Positions 17,167-25,985 of a stretch of DNA of 64,000 nt are shown here, in pieces. Each line of letters opens with the position of its first letter. The first letter of the stretch is position 1. The position numbers were made by a program, and so were the translations under genes. This stretch comes from Opitutaceae bacterium (GTDB taxonomy: Bacteria; Verrucomicrobiota; Verrucomicrobiia; Opitutales; Opitutaceae), in NCBI GenBank assembly GCA_028280945.1, contig JANQKV010000001.1:163055-227054 (forward strand). Reading direction: 5' to 3'. The notes below the pieces were generated by a model, which was given only the letters and a program-made list of their open reading frames with translations, was not told where the DNA came from and did no database searches.

Positions 17167-17649
17167 TTATCGAAGGGCAACTGATACACCGTCCATGGGT
17201 TGGATGGCGTCGACTACAATTCCTCGCAAGTTGCGGGCATTTACGCCTTCGCCATCGTGGGTGCGGTTGTTGAGCCCGGTGACCCGCCAGCCTTGACGGG
17301 TCTTTGCCACCAGAATGTGAGCCACGGTGCGACCGTATGAATTCTCATAAACGACGGTCTGGCCGCGCTTCAACTCATCGTAGTCGGCGGGGGCCACAAT
17401 CATGATGACGCCATGCTGGTAGAGCGGCAGCATGGAGTTGCCTTTGGCTGGGACGGCAACTCCCCGGCACTCGCGGGCTTTGGCCTGCGCAACACTCTGG
17501 GCGGACGCCGCCGGCACGAGCAGCGGCAAGGGGCTTTCGGCGACGTAGACTCCCTTGACCCATGCACAATTTTGGGCTCCGGCCGCCGTCATCAGACCTA
17601 CTCCCAACCAGAGGAAAATGATGCCCAAGGTCCGTTGCAAAAAAACCAT
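17167..17649 (-). CDS. Secreted S24/S26 peptidase-like domain protein
   Basis: A 160-aa protein with an N-terminal signal peptide (MVFLQRTLGIIFLWLGVGLMTAAGAQ) and a domain resembling signal peptidase I/LexA-type serine peptidases: KGNSMLPLYQHGVIMIVAP holds the Ser-Met box, and GQTVVYENSYGRTVAHILVAK places a His where SipW-type (Ser/His) signal peptidases have theirs. RVTGLNNRTHDG follows. It lacks the usual membrane anchor apart from the leader and is shorter than LepB. An in-frame GTG at 17670 is an alternative start. Target is unknown; processing of the neighbouring secreted BNR protein is speculative. Confidence 0.6.
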   Translation of the reverse strand: MVFLQRTLGIIFLWLGVGLMTAAGAQNCAWVKGVYVAESPLPLLVPAASAQSVAQAKARECRGVAVPAKGNSMLPLYQHGVIMIVAPADYDELKRGQTVVYENSYGRTVAHILVAKTRQGWRVTGLNNRTHDGEGVNARNLRGIVVDAIQPMDGVSVALR

Positions 17650-17687
17650 TGGGACCCGATGCTGGATCACTCGGAAAACGAGCCAAA

Positions 17688-17702
17688 CCCTAATAATTAG
17701 GG
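17688..17702. promoter_or_regulatory. 15-bp palindrome upstream of the S26-like gene
   Basis: CCCTAAT-A-ATTAGGG is a perfect palindrome 39 bp upstream of the ATG at 17649. A second inverted repeat, GTATA-ttacc-TATAC (17702-17716), abuts it. The AT-rich block between lgt and the S26-like gene is the likely promoter, so these are operator candidates. Confidence 0.45.
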
Positions 17703-17726
17703 TATATTACCTATACATCGAGGAGA

Positions 17727-18554
17727 TCACCCTGGGTGCTTGGTTCGCTGGATTACGATCACCCCCGCGACGAACAGGAAGAGGGAGTAGAACGTCCCGC
17801 GCGTGAGACCAAAAAGCAGCGACGCATCCGGTTCCCGGAACATCTCCGTGATGATGCGAGCCACGGCATAGATGACCAGAAACTCACCGGTCATTCGGCC
17901 TGGTTGCCGGGTGGCCACCGGGGTTTTCCAGAGTCGCCATTGAAGATAGGCGAAGATCGCAAAACCCTCCAGCGCGGCCGCGTAGAGCTGTGAAGGATGA
18001 CGGGCGGCGATTTCCGTCACGGGGGTGCCGGGCCGGGCACTGCCGGGGAAGATGACCGCCCACGACACATCCGTGACGCGACCCCAGAGCTCGCCGTTGA
18101 TAAAGTTGGCCAGGCGTCCGAGCCCGATCCCGAGCGGGGCGACAGCAATGACCGAGTCGGCGAGATTCCAATACGATACCGGTCGTTTGCGGACGAACCA
18201 CCACATGGCCACGGCGACGCCGATGAACCCACCATGCGACGACATCCCACCATCCCACACCCGCAACAGTTGAAAGGGGTTGGCCAGGACCGACCCGAGA
18301 TCGTAGAGGATAAAATACCCCAAGCGTCCTCCCAGCATGACACCCAGGAGGAGTGCGGTCATCAGGTCCATCACGCTCGTAGGCGGGATTTGCAGGCGTT
18401 CCCGCTTGGCAGCGAGGTAGAGCAGCCAACCGCCGAGCACAAATCCCAGGATATAAGACAGACCGTAGTAGCGGATCCCCCACGTCTCGGTGAATTGGAT
18501 CAGGAAGGGGCTCAGGTCGTGGACCCAATAGGCGGGAGTGGCCGATTCGCCCAT
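17727..18554 (-). CDS. lgt: Prolipoprotein diacylglyceryl transferase
   Basis: An inner-membrane enzyme that transfers diacylglycerol from phosphatidylglycerol to the lipobox cysteine of prolipoproteins. The 275-aa multi-span protein carries the Lgt landmarks: GIRYYGLSYILGF, GGRLGYFILYDL, VWDGGMSSHGGFIG and the family signature GLGRLANFINGELWGR, then RHPSQLYAAALEG. It lies 5 bp downstream of the CNNM-type gene in the same orientation, so the two are probably co-transcribed. Confidence 0.95.
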   Translation of the reverse strand: MGESATPAYWVHDLSPFLIQFTETWGIRYYGLSYILGFVLGGWLLYLAAKRERLQIPPTSVMDLMTALLLGVMLGGRLGYFILYDLGSVLANPFQLLRVWDGGMSSHGGFIGVAVAMWWFVRKRPVSYWNLADSVIAVAPLGIGLGRLANFINGELWGRVTDVSWAVIFPGSARPGTPVTEIAARHPSQLYAAALEGFAIFAYLQWRLWKTPVATRQPGRMTGEFLVIYAVARIITEMFREPDASLLFGLTRGTFYSLFLFVAGVIVIQRTKHPG

Positions 18555-18559
18555 GGCGG

Positions 18560-19651
18560 TTACCCGGACTTGCCTTCGGCGGTTCCGGCCCGCGGTTTGG
18601 AGCCTGCCTTGGTCGCATCGCGTTTGGGCCGGGAATTCTTTTTCAACCGAGCCCGGGCCAATTCCCGCATGTCGACCGCGACATCATCCTTTTCGAAAAT
18701 CTCGCGGCCAATCAGGTGTTCCATGACGTCCTCGACCGTGAGCACCCCGGCCGTGGAGCCAAACTCGTCCACGACGACACAGAGCTGTTGGTGGGTCTTG
18801 AGAAACTCCTGCAAGGCCTGGGCGGCCGTGGCCGTTTCGGGCAGGAAGTGGATCTCATGCATGTGGGCGGTGATCGGATCGTTTTCCAGGTCGTTCGCCA
18901 CGGCCTTGAGCAGGTCGCGTCGCCGCACCAGACCAACCACATTGTCCAAGCTGTCCTGATACACGGGAATGCGGGCAAACGGAATGTTGGGATACTGCTC
19001 GAACACTTCACCAACCGTGGCGGTGCGGCTGAAGCTGGTGACCACGGTGCGCGGGGTCATGATCTCCTGCACGCGCACATCGTCGAGTGAGAGGGCGTTG
19101 GCAATGATGCTGGATTCGCTGCGGGTCAGGGAGCCGTCCATCGCTCCCTTTTCCGCAAGAAGGATGATCTCTTCATCCGAATCGGTTTTTTCCGGCGGGG
19201 AGGTAATGACAAGCCGCACCAAGGCGTTGCAAAGGTAAGTTATCGGGCGGAGCGCGTTGCGCATCCAAAGCAGCGGGTAGACCACGTGGGGCTGCAGGGA
19301 AATCCGATAGACCACGCCGAGGTTTTTGGGGATGACCTCGGAGAAGAAGAGGATGCCGAGGGTCATCAGTGCTGAAATGATGCCAAGGGCGGTCTGGCCG
19401 TAGAGCTCGATGGCGAGCCCCCCGATGGTGATCGAGCCGAGGGTGTTGGCGATCGTGTTGAGCGTGAGGATCGTTGAGATCGTCTCCTCGAGGTTCGAGG
19501 TGAGCTGTTGCAAAATCGCGCCGCGGATGGGGCGGGTCTTTTTGAGCGATTCCACCTCCGACACGTTGGTGCTCAGGATCAGCGCCTCCATGAGGGAGCA
19601 CATGAACGAGATGCCGAGAGTGAGAACGATCGCAGTTGCGAACAGGAACAT
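18560..19651 (-). CDS. CNNM/HlyC-CorC family protein (DUF21 plus CBS pair)
   Basis: A 363-aa membrane protein with an N-terminal DUF21 transporter domain (about 1-170, several hydrophobic spans, LTLNTIANTLGSI and FFSEVIPKNLGVVY) and a CBS-domain pair (about 190-325; IMTPRTVVTSF, CVVVDEFGSTAGVLTVEDVMEHLIG). Relatives take part in Mg2+/Co2+ transport or resistance. The C-terminal CorC/HlyC domain present in many family members is absent; a basic, probably disordered tail follows instead. Upstream of lgt in the same operon. Confidence 0.88.
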   Translation of the reverse strand: MFLFATAIVLTLGISFMCSLMEALILSTNVSEVESLKKTRPIRGAILQQLTSNLEETISTILTLNTIANTLGSITIGGLAIELYGQTALGIISALMTLGILFFSEVIPKNLGVVYRISLQPHVVYPLLWMRNALRPITYLCNALVRLVITSPPEKTDSDEEIILLAEKGAMDGSLTRSESSIIANALSLDDVRVQEIMTPRTVVTSFSRTATVGEVFEQYPNIPFARIPVYQDSLDNVVGLVRRRDLLKAVANDLENDPITAHMHEIHFLPETATAAQALQEFLKTHQQLCVVVDEFGSTAGVLTVEDVMEHLIGREIFEKDDVAVDMRELARARLKKNSRPKRDATKAGSKPRAGTAEGKSG

Positions 19652-19722
19652 GATGGTGCGCCGAGTCTACGACGCGGGTGACGCAGGTTTACGATTCAAA
19701 AATGCAGGTGGAATGGCCGGGT

Positions 19723-21315
19723 TCAATCAGCACCGACATTATCTTGCGTCCAATTGCCGTCGATTATGCGCCACATCCGGCCGGTGGGGTTTGGATCGCG
19801 GAGTGAAGCCGGCAGGCGTTCCGGGCGCACGTTGTCGTAGCATTTGAGTGAGCCGAACCGTCGCAGCGAAGCAGGGAACCCGACCGCGGTAAACCCGGGG
19901 TGGCCGCCGGCGGGGAAAGGCCCTCCGTGCATCATGGCCGGTGAGACCGCCACGCCGGTGGGCATCTTGTCGTTGAGAATGCGCCCGGCCTTTTGCGTGA
20001 CGATGGGCGAAAGTCGATCGTGGGCCGCGTCATCCGAGCCGTCGGTGGCGGAATAAAACGAAGCCGTGAGGGAGGCGTTGAGCTCGGTCGCGATGACGGT
20101 GAGTTCGTCTTCGTCGGCAGCCACCACCACAAGGGAGGCCGGTCCAAACATCTCGCTCTGGAAGCCATCGGGATCGGTGAGGAATCTTTCCCCGGAGACG
20201 CGAAGCAGGGCGGGTTGGGCGAGGAAGCCGGGTTCGGCTGCACTTTTGCCGCGGGCCAGGAGCTCGGCGCCAGCAGCGGTGAGCTTGGCCACACTCTCGT
20301 TTAACTCGGAGGGCAGGCTGGAAACCAGCATGACACCCGATGGGGCGGCACTAAACGTCTCGGTGGCAGCGGAGATGAATGTTTCCGTTGCTTTGCCCGC
20401 GATCGTCAGGATCAAGCCAGGGTTGGTGCAGAATTGACCGGCGCCGAGCAGACAGGAACCGCTGAATTCGGCGGCGAGCTCGACCGCTTTTTCAGCCATG
20501 GCTCCGGGCAGAAAGATGACGGGATTGACGCTGCTCATTTCCAGATAGACGGGTTTTCCGACTGCGTCGCCTGCCGCCTTGATCTTGCGCCCCGTGGTTT
20601 CGCTGCCGGTGAAACCAACCGCACCCAACCGGGGGTCGGCGACCATCAACTCGCCGTCTTCAGGGTCGCAGTGGTAGAACATTTGCACGGTGGCAGGCGG
20701 AAGTTGGGAGCTCGCGAGTGCGGCCAAAGCAATCTCGGCCAATCGCCTGGTGGTGCCGGGATGGGCGGGGTGGGCTTTGGCGATGACTGGGTGTCCCGTG
20801 GCAATCGCGGAGGCGAAGTCACCCCCGGCAACTCCATTATAGGCGAAGGGGAAGTTGTTGGGTCCGATGACCAACACCGGTTGGCCGAGCGATTCGAGGC
20901 GCGAGCGCAGGTTGTTGGCTGAGTCGATGACCGGTTGAGTCCACTCTTCGGAAACCGCGGCGGCGGCGGCTTGGCGAAGTTGCCCCGTGGTGCGGGGGAT
21001 CTCGACCTTGGTCAGGCGTGGTTCGACGGGGAGTCCGGTTTCCGAATGAGCCAGCCCAGCCAGCTCTTCAGTGGCGTCGTCGATGCCGTTGGCGTAGGCG
21101 TTGAGGAAGTCGGCGAGTTTGCTCGGTGCGAGCGCCCGAAGTTGCGCCGCGGCCACGTTGCCGGCATCGAGCATCTCGCCGATTTCGGCAGCGGAGGCTA
21201 CGGGATATACCACGTCATGTTGCTTCCCCGTGTTCGGGTTGGAGGGGGAGAACGTGGCGGCATCGGCGGCAGCGAGCCGCCACTCGCCATTGATGAGCTG
21301 GGGTTGGACAGACAT
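19723..21315 (-). CDS. Aldehyde dehydrogenase, probable 2,5-dioxovalerate dehydrogenase
   Basis: An NAD(P)-dependent aldehyde dehydrogenase of 530 aa, closest in pattern to alpha-ketoglutaric semialdehyde (2,5-dioxovalerate) dehydrogenases. Visible are VLVIGPNNFPFAYN, the cofactor loop GFTGSETTGRKI, the glutamate motif LEMSSVNPV and the catalytic cysteine in GQFCTNPGL. Such enzymes end pentose, glucarate or hydroxyproline routes to 2-oxoglutarate. No other pathway gene is present here, though the divergent neighbour is gdhA, which also uses 2-oxoglutarate. ATG 21315 is chosen where homology begins (MSVQPQLINGEW); an upstream start at 21381 is less likely. Confidence 0.85.
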   Translation of the reverse strand: MSVQPQLINGEWRLAAADAATFSPSNPNTGKQHDVVYPVASAAEIGEMLDAGNVAAAQLRALAPSKLADFLNAYANGIDDATEELAGLAHSETGLPVEPRLTKVEIPRTTGQLRQAAAAAVSEEWTQPVIDSANNLRSRLESLGQPVLVIGPNNFPFAYNGVAGGDFASAIATGHPVIAKAHPAHPGTTRRLAEIALAALASSQLPPATVQMFYHCDPEDGELMVADPRLGAVGFTGSETTGRKIKAAGDAVGKPVYLEMSSVNPVIFLPGAMAEKAVELAAEFSGSCLLGAGQFCTNPGLILTIAGKATETFISAATETFSAAPSGVMLVSSLPSELNESVAKLTAAGAELLARGKSAAEPGFLAQPALLRVSGERFLTDPDGFQSEMFGPASLVVVAADEDELTVIATELNASLTASFYSATDGSDDAAHDRLSPIVTQKAGRILNDKMPTGVAVSPAMMHGGPFPAGGHPGFTAVGFPASLRRFGSLKCYDNVRPERLPASLRDPNPTGRMWRIIDGNWTQDNVGAD

Positions 21316-21484
21316 GGGATTAAGTGAAGTTGATTTGGGCCGGATGATTGGCCGGAAGCGGAACGAAATCGGGCAGGTCAAAGAGAGAACGAAACGTTCG
21401 AACCGGGGCCAAGGGATTTGTGGACAGGCCCGTCATGTCGCGTGCCGGAGTTTGCAATTTAGCCGAATCCTCGCCCGTTGCGGC

Positions 21485-22837
21485 ATGAGTGCTGCCGTGA
21501 ACGATGCCGTCGAACACTTCATGTCGGGTCTGATCAAGCTCAATCCGGCCGAAACCGAGTTTCACCAAGCCGTGCGGGAGGTGGTGCAGAGTGTCATGCC
21601 GGTTGTCCTCGACAAGAAAGCCTACCAGGATGCCCAAATCCTTGAGCGCATGACGGAGCCGGATCGAATCGTCATCTTTCGGGTAACCTGGGATACCGAC
21701 GAAGGACAAATCCGCGCCAATCGCGCGTGGCGCGTCCAGTTCAATAATTCCATCGGCCCGTATAAGGGGGGCCTGCGGTTCCATCCGTCGGTCAACCAGA
21801 GCATCCTCAAGTTTCTGGGCTTCGAGCAGGTGTTCAAAAACAGTCTGACGGGCCTGCCCATGGGCGGAGCCAAAGGCGGTTCAAATTTCAATCCCAAGGG
21901 CAAGAGTGACCGCGAGGTCATGCGGTTTTGCCAATCGTTCATGATCGAGCTGCATCGACATATCGGCAAGGATACCGATGTGCCCGCGGGCGATATCGGG
22001 GTGGGGGCGCGGGAAATCAGCTACCTGTTTGGCCAATTCAAACGGCTTGAGAATGTCTTCACCGGTGTGCTGACCGGCAAGGGCCTGGAGTTTGGTGGCA
22101 GCCTGCTGCGGAAGGAAGCAACGGGTTACGGCTGCGTGTATTTCTGCGAAAACATGTTCAAGCATCGCGGGGAATCCGTGGCGGGCAAAAAGGTTGCCGT
22201 CTCGGGTTCCGGCAACGTCGCCCTTTATGCGGCGGAGAAGGCCACCGAGCTGGGAGCAAAGGTCGTGACGTTGTCCGATTCCGGTGGGTTCATCCACGAC
22301 CCCGATGGAATCGATTTGGAAAAACTGGCCTTCGTGAAGGAGCTGAAGGAAGAGCGTCGTGGCCGCATCCACGAATACAAGGACCGGTTTCCATCCGCCG
22401 AATTTCATGCCGGCCAACGGCCATGGGTGGTGCCGGTGGACATTGCCTTGCCTTGTGCGACTCAAAACGAGATCAGCGCGGACGAGGCGAAGACCCTGCT
22501 CGGCAATGGGGTTCAGGCGGTTTGCGAAGGAGCCAATATGCCGACTGTCCTCGAGGGGGCGCATGCCTTCATTCAGGCGGGCATCCTGTTTGGTCCGGGC
22601 AAAGCCGCCAACGCAGGCGGTGTGGCCGTTTCCGGTCTCGAGCAGACGCAAAACTCCACCCGGTTGTCGTGGTCGCGGGAGCGGGTGGACGAGCGCCTGC
22701 AGGAAATCATGGCCAACATCCACGGGAGTTGTGTTGATCATGGCACCAACGGAAACGGGGTTGATTACGTGCGGGGCAGCAACGTAGGCGGGTTCATCAA
22801 AGTGGCCGATGCGATGCTGGCCCACGGTGCGGTCTGA
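21485..22837 (+). CDS. gdhA: NADP-type glutamate dehydrogenase
   Basis: A hexameric small-type glutamate dehydrogenase of 450 aa that interconverts 2-oxoglutarate plus ammonia and glutamate. Motifs: RVQFNNSIGPYKGGLRFHPSV, the catalytic lysine loop LPMGGAKGG, PAGDIGVGAREI, GKGLEFGGSLLRKEATGYG and the Rossmann segment VSGSGNVALYAAEKA. The ATG at 21485 gives the standard N-terminus and length; the frame is open further upstream but that part overlaps the aldehyde dehydrogenase gene. The divergent promoter region 21316-21484 shows no clear operator. Confidence 0.95.
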   Translation: MSAAVNDAVEHFMSGLIKLNPAETEFHQAVREVVQSVMPVVLDKKAYQDAQILERMTEPDRIVIFRVTWDTDEGQIRANRAWRVQFNNSIGPYKGGLRFHPSVNQSILKFLGFEQVFKNSLTGLPMGGAKGGSNFNPKGKSDREVMRFCQSFMIELHRHIGKDTDVPAGDIGVGAREISYLFGQFKRLENVFTGVLTGKGLEFGGSLLRKEATGYGCVYFCENMFKHRGESVAGKKVAVSGSGNVALYAAEKATELGAKVVTLSDSGGFIHDPDGIDLEKLAFVKELKEERRGRIHEYKDRFPSAEFHAGQRPWVVPVDIALPCATQNEISADEAKTLLGNGVQAVCEGANMPTVLEGAHAFIQAGILFGPGKAANAGGVAVSGLEQTQNSTRLSWSRERVDERLQEIMANIHGSCVDHGTNGNGVDYVRGSNVGGFIKVADAMLAHGAV

Positions 22838-22842
22838 GGAAA

Positions 22843-23481
22843 ATGCAGATTGGCGAAAACGACGTCGCCTTGGGCATTGATGTGGGCGCAGAGCGCAAGG
22901 GCTGTCACCTTGTTGCCCTGAGCGGCGCGCGACAGATCGTGGGAGCGCCTGAGGTGGTGCATTCGGCGGATGAAATTGCCGCCCGCGTGGCGGCGACAAA
23001 ACCGGCGGTCGTGGCCATCGACTCTCCCTGTGGTTGGTCGGCCGGTGGCAAATCCCGGCGGGCGGAGCGGGACTTGGCCCGGGCGGGTATCCAGTCGTTT
23101 TATACACCAACCCGGGAACGGGCGGCACAAACGCCCGGCTTCTACGGATGGATCTTTGCGGGTGAGCGGGTTTATGCGGCGGTGCGCTCCACCCATCCGC
23201 TGTATGCCGGACAGGGCTCGATCTGGGCCAAGTCGATGGAGGTTTTTCCCAACGCCACCACGCGCATGCTTACCGGGCGGCGACCACCACTTGGTGAATC
23301 CAAGTCGGCGTGGCGGCGTCAGTTGCTCGATGCCCAGGGGGTGGACCAGACCCGGCTGAGCAACTTGGATTTTGTGGATGCAGCCCTGTGTGCACTTACG
23401 GGGTTGTACGCGCTGGATGGCGATTATCAGCCCTTTGGGGACGCGGAGGAAGGCATCCTGATAACACCCCGGGCGCATTGA
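22843..23481 (+). CDS. DUF429 domain protein (predicted RNase H-fold nuclease)
   Basis: A 212-aa DUF429 protein: ALGIDVGAERKGCHLVAL at the start gives the acidic first strand of an actin/RNase H-like fold, followed by VVAIDSPCGWS, RRAERDLARAGIQSFYTP and SMEVFPNATTRML. This family is annotated as predicted nucleases; none of the members I know has an established physiological role. It starts 5 bp after gdhA and may be read through from it. Confidence 0.8.
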   Translation: MQIGENDVALGIDVGAERKGCHLVALSGARQIVGAPEVVHSADEIAARVAATKPAVVAIDSPCGWSAGGKSRRAERDLARAGIQSFYTPTRERAAQTPGFYGWIFAGERVYAAVRSTHPLYAGQGSIWAKSMEVFPNATTRMLTGRRPPLGESKSAWRRQLLDAQGVDQTRLSNLDFVDAALCALTGLYALDGDYQPFGDAEEGILITPRAH

Positions 23482-23510
23482 CGGATTGTCCGACCCATTC
23501 AGCTTTCGAG

Positions 23511-24116
23511 ATGCAAGAACAACGACGATTCCGGCTCAAGGGTGCGGTCATGGGCTTGTTGGTGGCAGCCGGATCAGGCGGTCCGATTGCTGCCTCTGAG
23601 ATTTTGATCGAGGACTTTTCAGAAGGTGCGGTGGTCTTGCGCTGGCAGATCGTCAACGACAGCGTCATGGGCGGTATTTCCAACAGCGACGTGGGCCGCG
23701 TCACGGACGAAACCGTGCGGTTCAGCGGCACGCTTTCGCTGGAAAACAACGGCGGATTCGCCTCGATGCGGTCCGCCGGCCGCATGCCTGATCTTGCCGG
23801 AACCGATGCGGTGGTGGTGCGGGTGAAGGGCGATGGCCGCACCTACCAACTGCGGTTGCGCACCGGCAATGGTTGGCGGGTGCCCGACTATCGGGCGGAG
23901 TTCGAGACGCGGCTGGGCGAGTGGCAAACCCACGTGTTGCCGCTGCGGGAGTTTAAAGCCGGTTGGCGGGGCATGGCCGTGCGGGATGCGCCGCCCATTG
24001 AGGCCGGGCAGATCCGATCGGTTGGCATTCTGTTGGGCGACAAAAAGCCCGGAGGATTCATGCTCGAAATCGACTGGATCAAAGCCACCGATCTCTCGCG
24101 CGGGATGGAGATCTAG
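23511..24116 (+). CDS. CIA30-family (complex I intermediate-associated 30-like) secreted protein
   Basis: A 201-aa protein with a likely signal peptide (RLKGAVMGLLVAAGSGGPIAAS) and a CIA30 beta-sandwich: WQIVNDSVMGGIS, FSGTLSLENNGGFASMRS, VVVRVKGDGRTYQLRLRT and SVGILLGDKKPGGFMLEIDWI. Bacterial members are often exported and of unknown role; the link to complex I assembly known for the mitochondrial protein should not be assumed. ATG 23511 is chosen; the frame is open upstream through the DUF429 gene. It ends 37 bp from the convergent BNR gene. Confidence 0.75.
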   Translation: MQEQRRFRLKGAVMGLLVAAGSGGPIAASEILIEDFSEGAVVLRWQIVNDSVMGGISNSDVGRVTDETVRFSGTLSLENNGGFASMRSAGRMPDLAGTDAVVVRVKGDGRTYQLRLRTGNGWRVPDYRAEFETRLGEWQTHVLPLREFKAGWRGMAVRDAPPIEAGQIRSVGILLGDKKPGGFMLEIDWIKATDLSRGMEI

Positions 24117-24153
24117 TCGGGACTCCTCCTGTCGAAGGCAACGTATTCGATTT

Positions 24154-25851
24154 TTACAGGCCAACCTCGATGAGGTTGGGCTGATCGGTTTGCAGCGGGG
24201 CGACCCCGACGCGCGTGCCATAGTGGAAGTCCCGAACCTCCACCCGGATCAATAGGGGGGCGTCGGAATCAATGACAGTTGGCGGGACCTCAATCAGGCC
24301 GGACAGTTCTTCTTTCCAGAACCCATTCCAAAGCGGCACACTGCCATCGGCCGGATAGTCCGGGGTGACGATCGCGAGACTCACGTAGGGGGGGCGCTGA
24401 TACCAGGGATCGACCTTGGTGTCGTCGGGCACGGTGGCGCCATGAATCGCGACCGAAATCACCCCGGTCGACATGGGGGGCGGGGCAGGCGCCTGCGCAG
24501 ATTTCTCGACGTAAACCGTCGGGGGCACGTCCCAACGCAGTCCGGCATCGCTGCTGCGACGCTCTCCGTTTGATGTGGCGATCACCACCGTTTGAGTGTC
24601 CGGTTCGAAGCGAATGGAGGAGGCGTCTTCGTAGAGTAACCAAGAAATGGATACCCAGTCGCCGCCACGGTCGAGGGAACGCCGAAACACCGCGGGCCGT
24701 CCCCGCACCACGGCAAACTCGAAGCGTTCGCCATCAACTTCACCCTGGGTCGTGGCGATGATCTCGCGCGTCGGCAAACCGCGGTTGGCGGAGGTCCACG
24801 TCGCGCCACCGTCCGCCGATCGGTAGATGCCGACGTTGGTGCCGGCGAAAACGGCGTCGGAAGTGACCAGGAAACTCCGGGCAAATTCGCAGGTGAGGGA
24901 CGGCCCCACCTCCTGCCAGGTGACACCTGCGTTGGTGGTCTTCCAATTGGAGTAGTCGCTCCCGGCGTAAATCGTCGCGGGGTCTGCCGGGTCAAAAGCC
25001 GACCCACTGATCAGCACCGCGCCGTAGTGGGGGGTGCGTTTTTGCGGAGCGATCCCGGTGCTGGAGGATATCCAGCTAAGGCCGCGATTGTAGGACTTGA
25101 ACATGCCCTGGTGATGGGTCTCCGCCCAAAGCACATCCGGATGGACAGGGTCCGGGATAATTCGATCCCCCCGGCGGAAGATGGGTCCGATCCAGCGGTG
25201 CTCCCAAGTATCGCCGCCGTCATGGCTGACGTGGTAGCCGCCTTCCCAGCGGGCTCCCAAATAAAGTGTTGATGGATCATGTGGATCGATCGTGAGGTGC
25301 TGGAAGCGGGAGAGTTGCACCGCCCAATCGGGATTGGGCCAAGGCACCTGATTCTCCGCCACGAAGCGCGCGTAATCAAAAATCTGATGCCACTCGCCGG
25401 TGGCACCTGCGGTGGAACGGAACACACCGGCCGGGGTTAACGCCCAAAGCCGGTCCGAGTCGTTCAGATCGATCACCAGGCTGAGAATGCTCTCGTCGGC
25501 CAGCGCAACGTGTTCCCACGACTCGCCGTTGTCTTTGGTCAACCACAGCCCGGACTCGCGTCCCCCGGTATAGAATCGCATCGGATCCGCCGGATCGAAC
25601 ACGGCGATGGTGTAGTGCCGCACGTCCGATTGGGGGCTTATCAACTGCCAGTGATCTGCCGCGTTGTCGGATCGGTAAAGGCCGCTGCCGTGGGTGGCGG
25701 CAAAGAGTACGCGATCGTCGTCCGGATGAGCCGCCAGCTTCATGATGTAGGCGGAGGCGGGCGTCGGCGTGTCGGCGAAAATGGGTCCCGGTGCGCCGAT
25801 CAAAACCATCGGCAGCAGGCGCCGAAGTAGGGGGAGGGGTTGCAACGGCAT
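24154..25851 (-). CDS. Secreted BNR/sortilin-like propeller protein
   Basis: A secreted protein of 565 aa built of beta-propeller repeats with Asp-box motifs: SGLYRSDNAADHWQLISP, SGLWLTKDNGESWEHVAL, GGYHVSHDGGDTWEHRWIG, TTNAGVTWQEVGP and VGIYRSADGGATWTSANRG. It resembles VPS10/sortilin-type or photosystem-II-stability-type propellers. The signal peptide begins at ATG 25851 (MPLQPLPLLRRLLPMVLIGAPGPIFA); an upstream start at 25959 lacks support. The last ~120 residues do not look like propeller and may be a separate beta domain. No catalytic residues are recognisable. Confidence 0.7.
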   Translation of the reverse strand: MPLQPLPLLRRLLPMVLIGAPGPIFADTPTPASAYIMKLAAHPDDDRVLFAATHGSGLYRSDNAADHWQLISPQSDVRHYTIAVFDPADPMRFYTGGRESGLWLTKDNGESWEHVALADESILSLVIDLNDSDRLWALTPAGVFRSTAGATGEWHQIFDYARFVAENQVPWPNPDWAVQLSRFQHLTIDPHDPSTLYLGARWEGGYHVSHDGGDTWEHRWIGPIFRRGDRIIPDPVHPDVLWAETHHQGMFKSYNRGLSWISSSTGIAPQKRTPHYGAVLISGSAFDPADPATIYAGSDYSNWKTTNAGVTWQEVGPSLTCEFARSFLVTSDAVFAGTNVGIYRSADGGATWTSANRGLPTREIIATTQGEVDGERFEFAVVRGRPAVFRRSLDRGGDWVSISWLLYEDASSIRFEPDTQTVVIATSNGERRSSDAGLRWDVPPTVYVEKSAQAPAPPPMSTGVISVAIHGATVPDDTKVDPWYQRPPYVSLAIVTPDYPADGSVPLWNGFWKEELSGLIEVPPTVIDSDAPLLIRVEVRDFHYGTRVGVAPLQTDQPNLIEVGL

Positions 25852-25985
25852 GATGCCTGATCGTGCGCGGTGGCGGAATGCAGGCAAGCCGCCGGCGAAA
25901 ATTCCGGACGGACTCACTTGCGGCCAGTCGATCCTTGGTCTGCTTTGACCTGCTTTCATTTCTCCCCTCCAACCTCCCTGTTGCC

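Noticed and set aside
21881-23128. 415-codon minus-strand frame opposite gdhA and the DUF429 gene
   Set aside because: Spans two well-supported opposite genes and has low-complexity composition.
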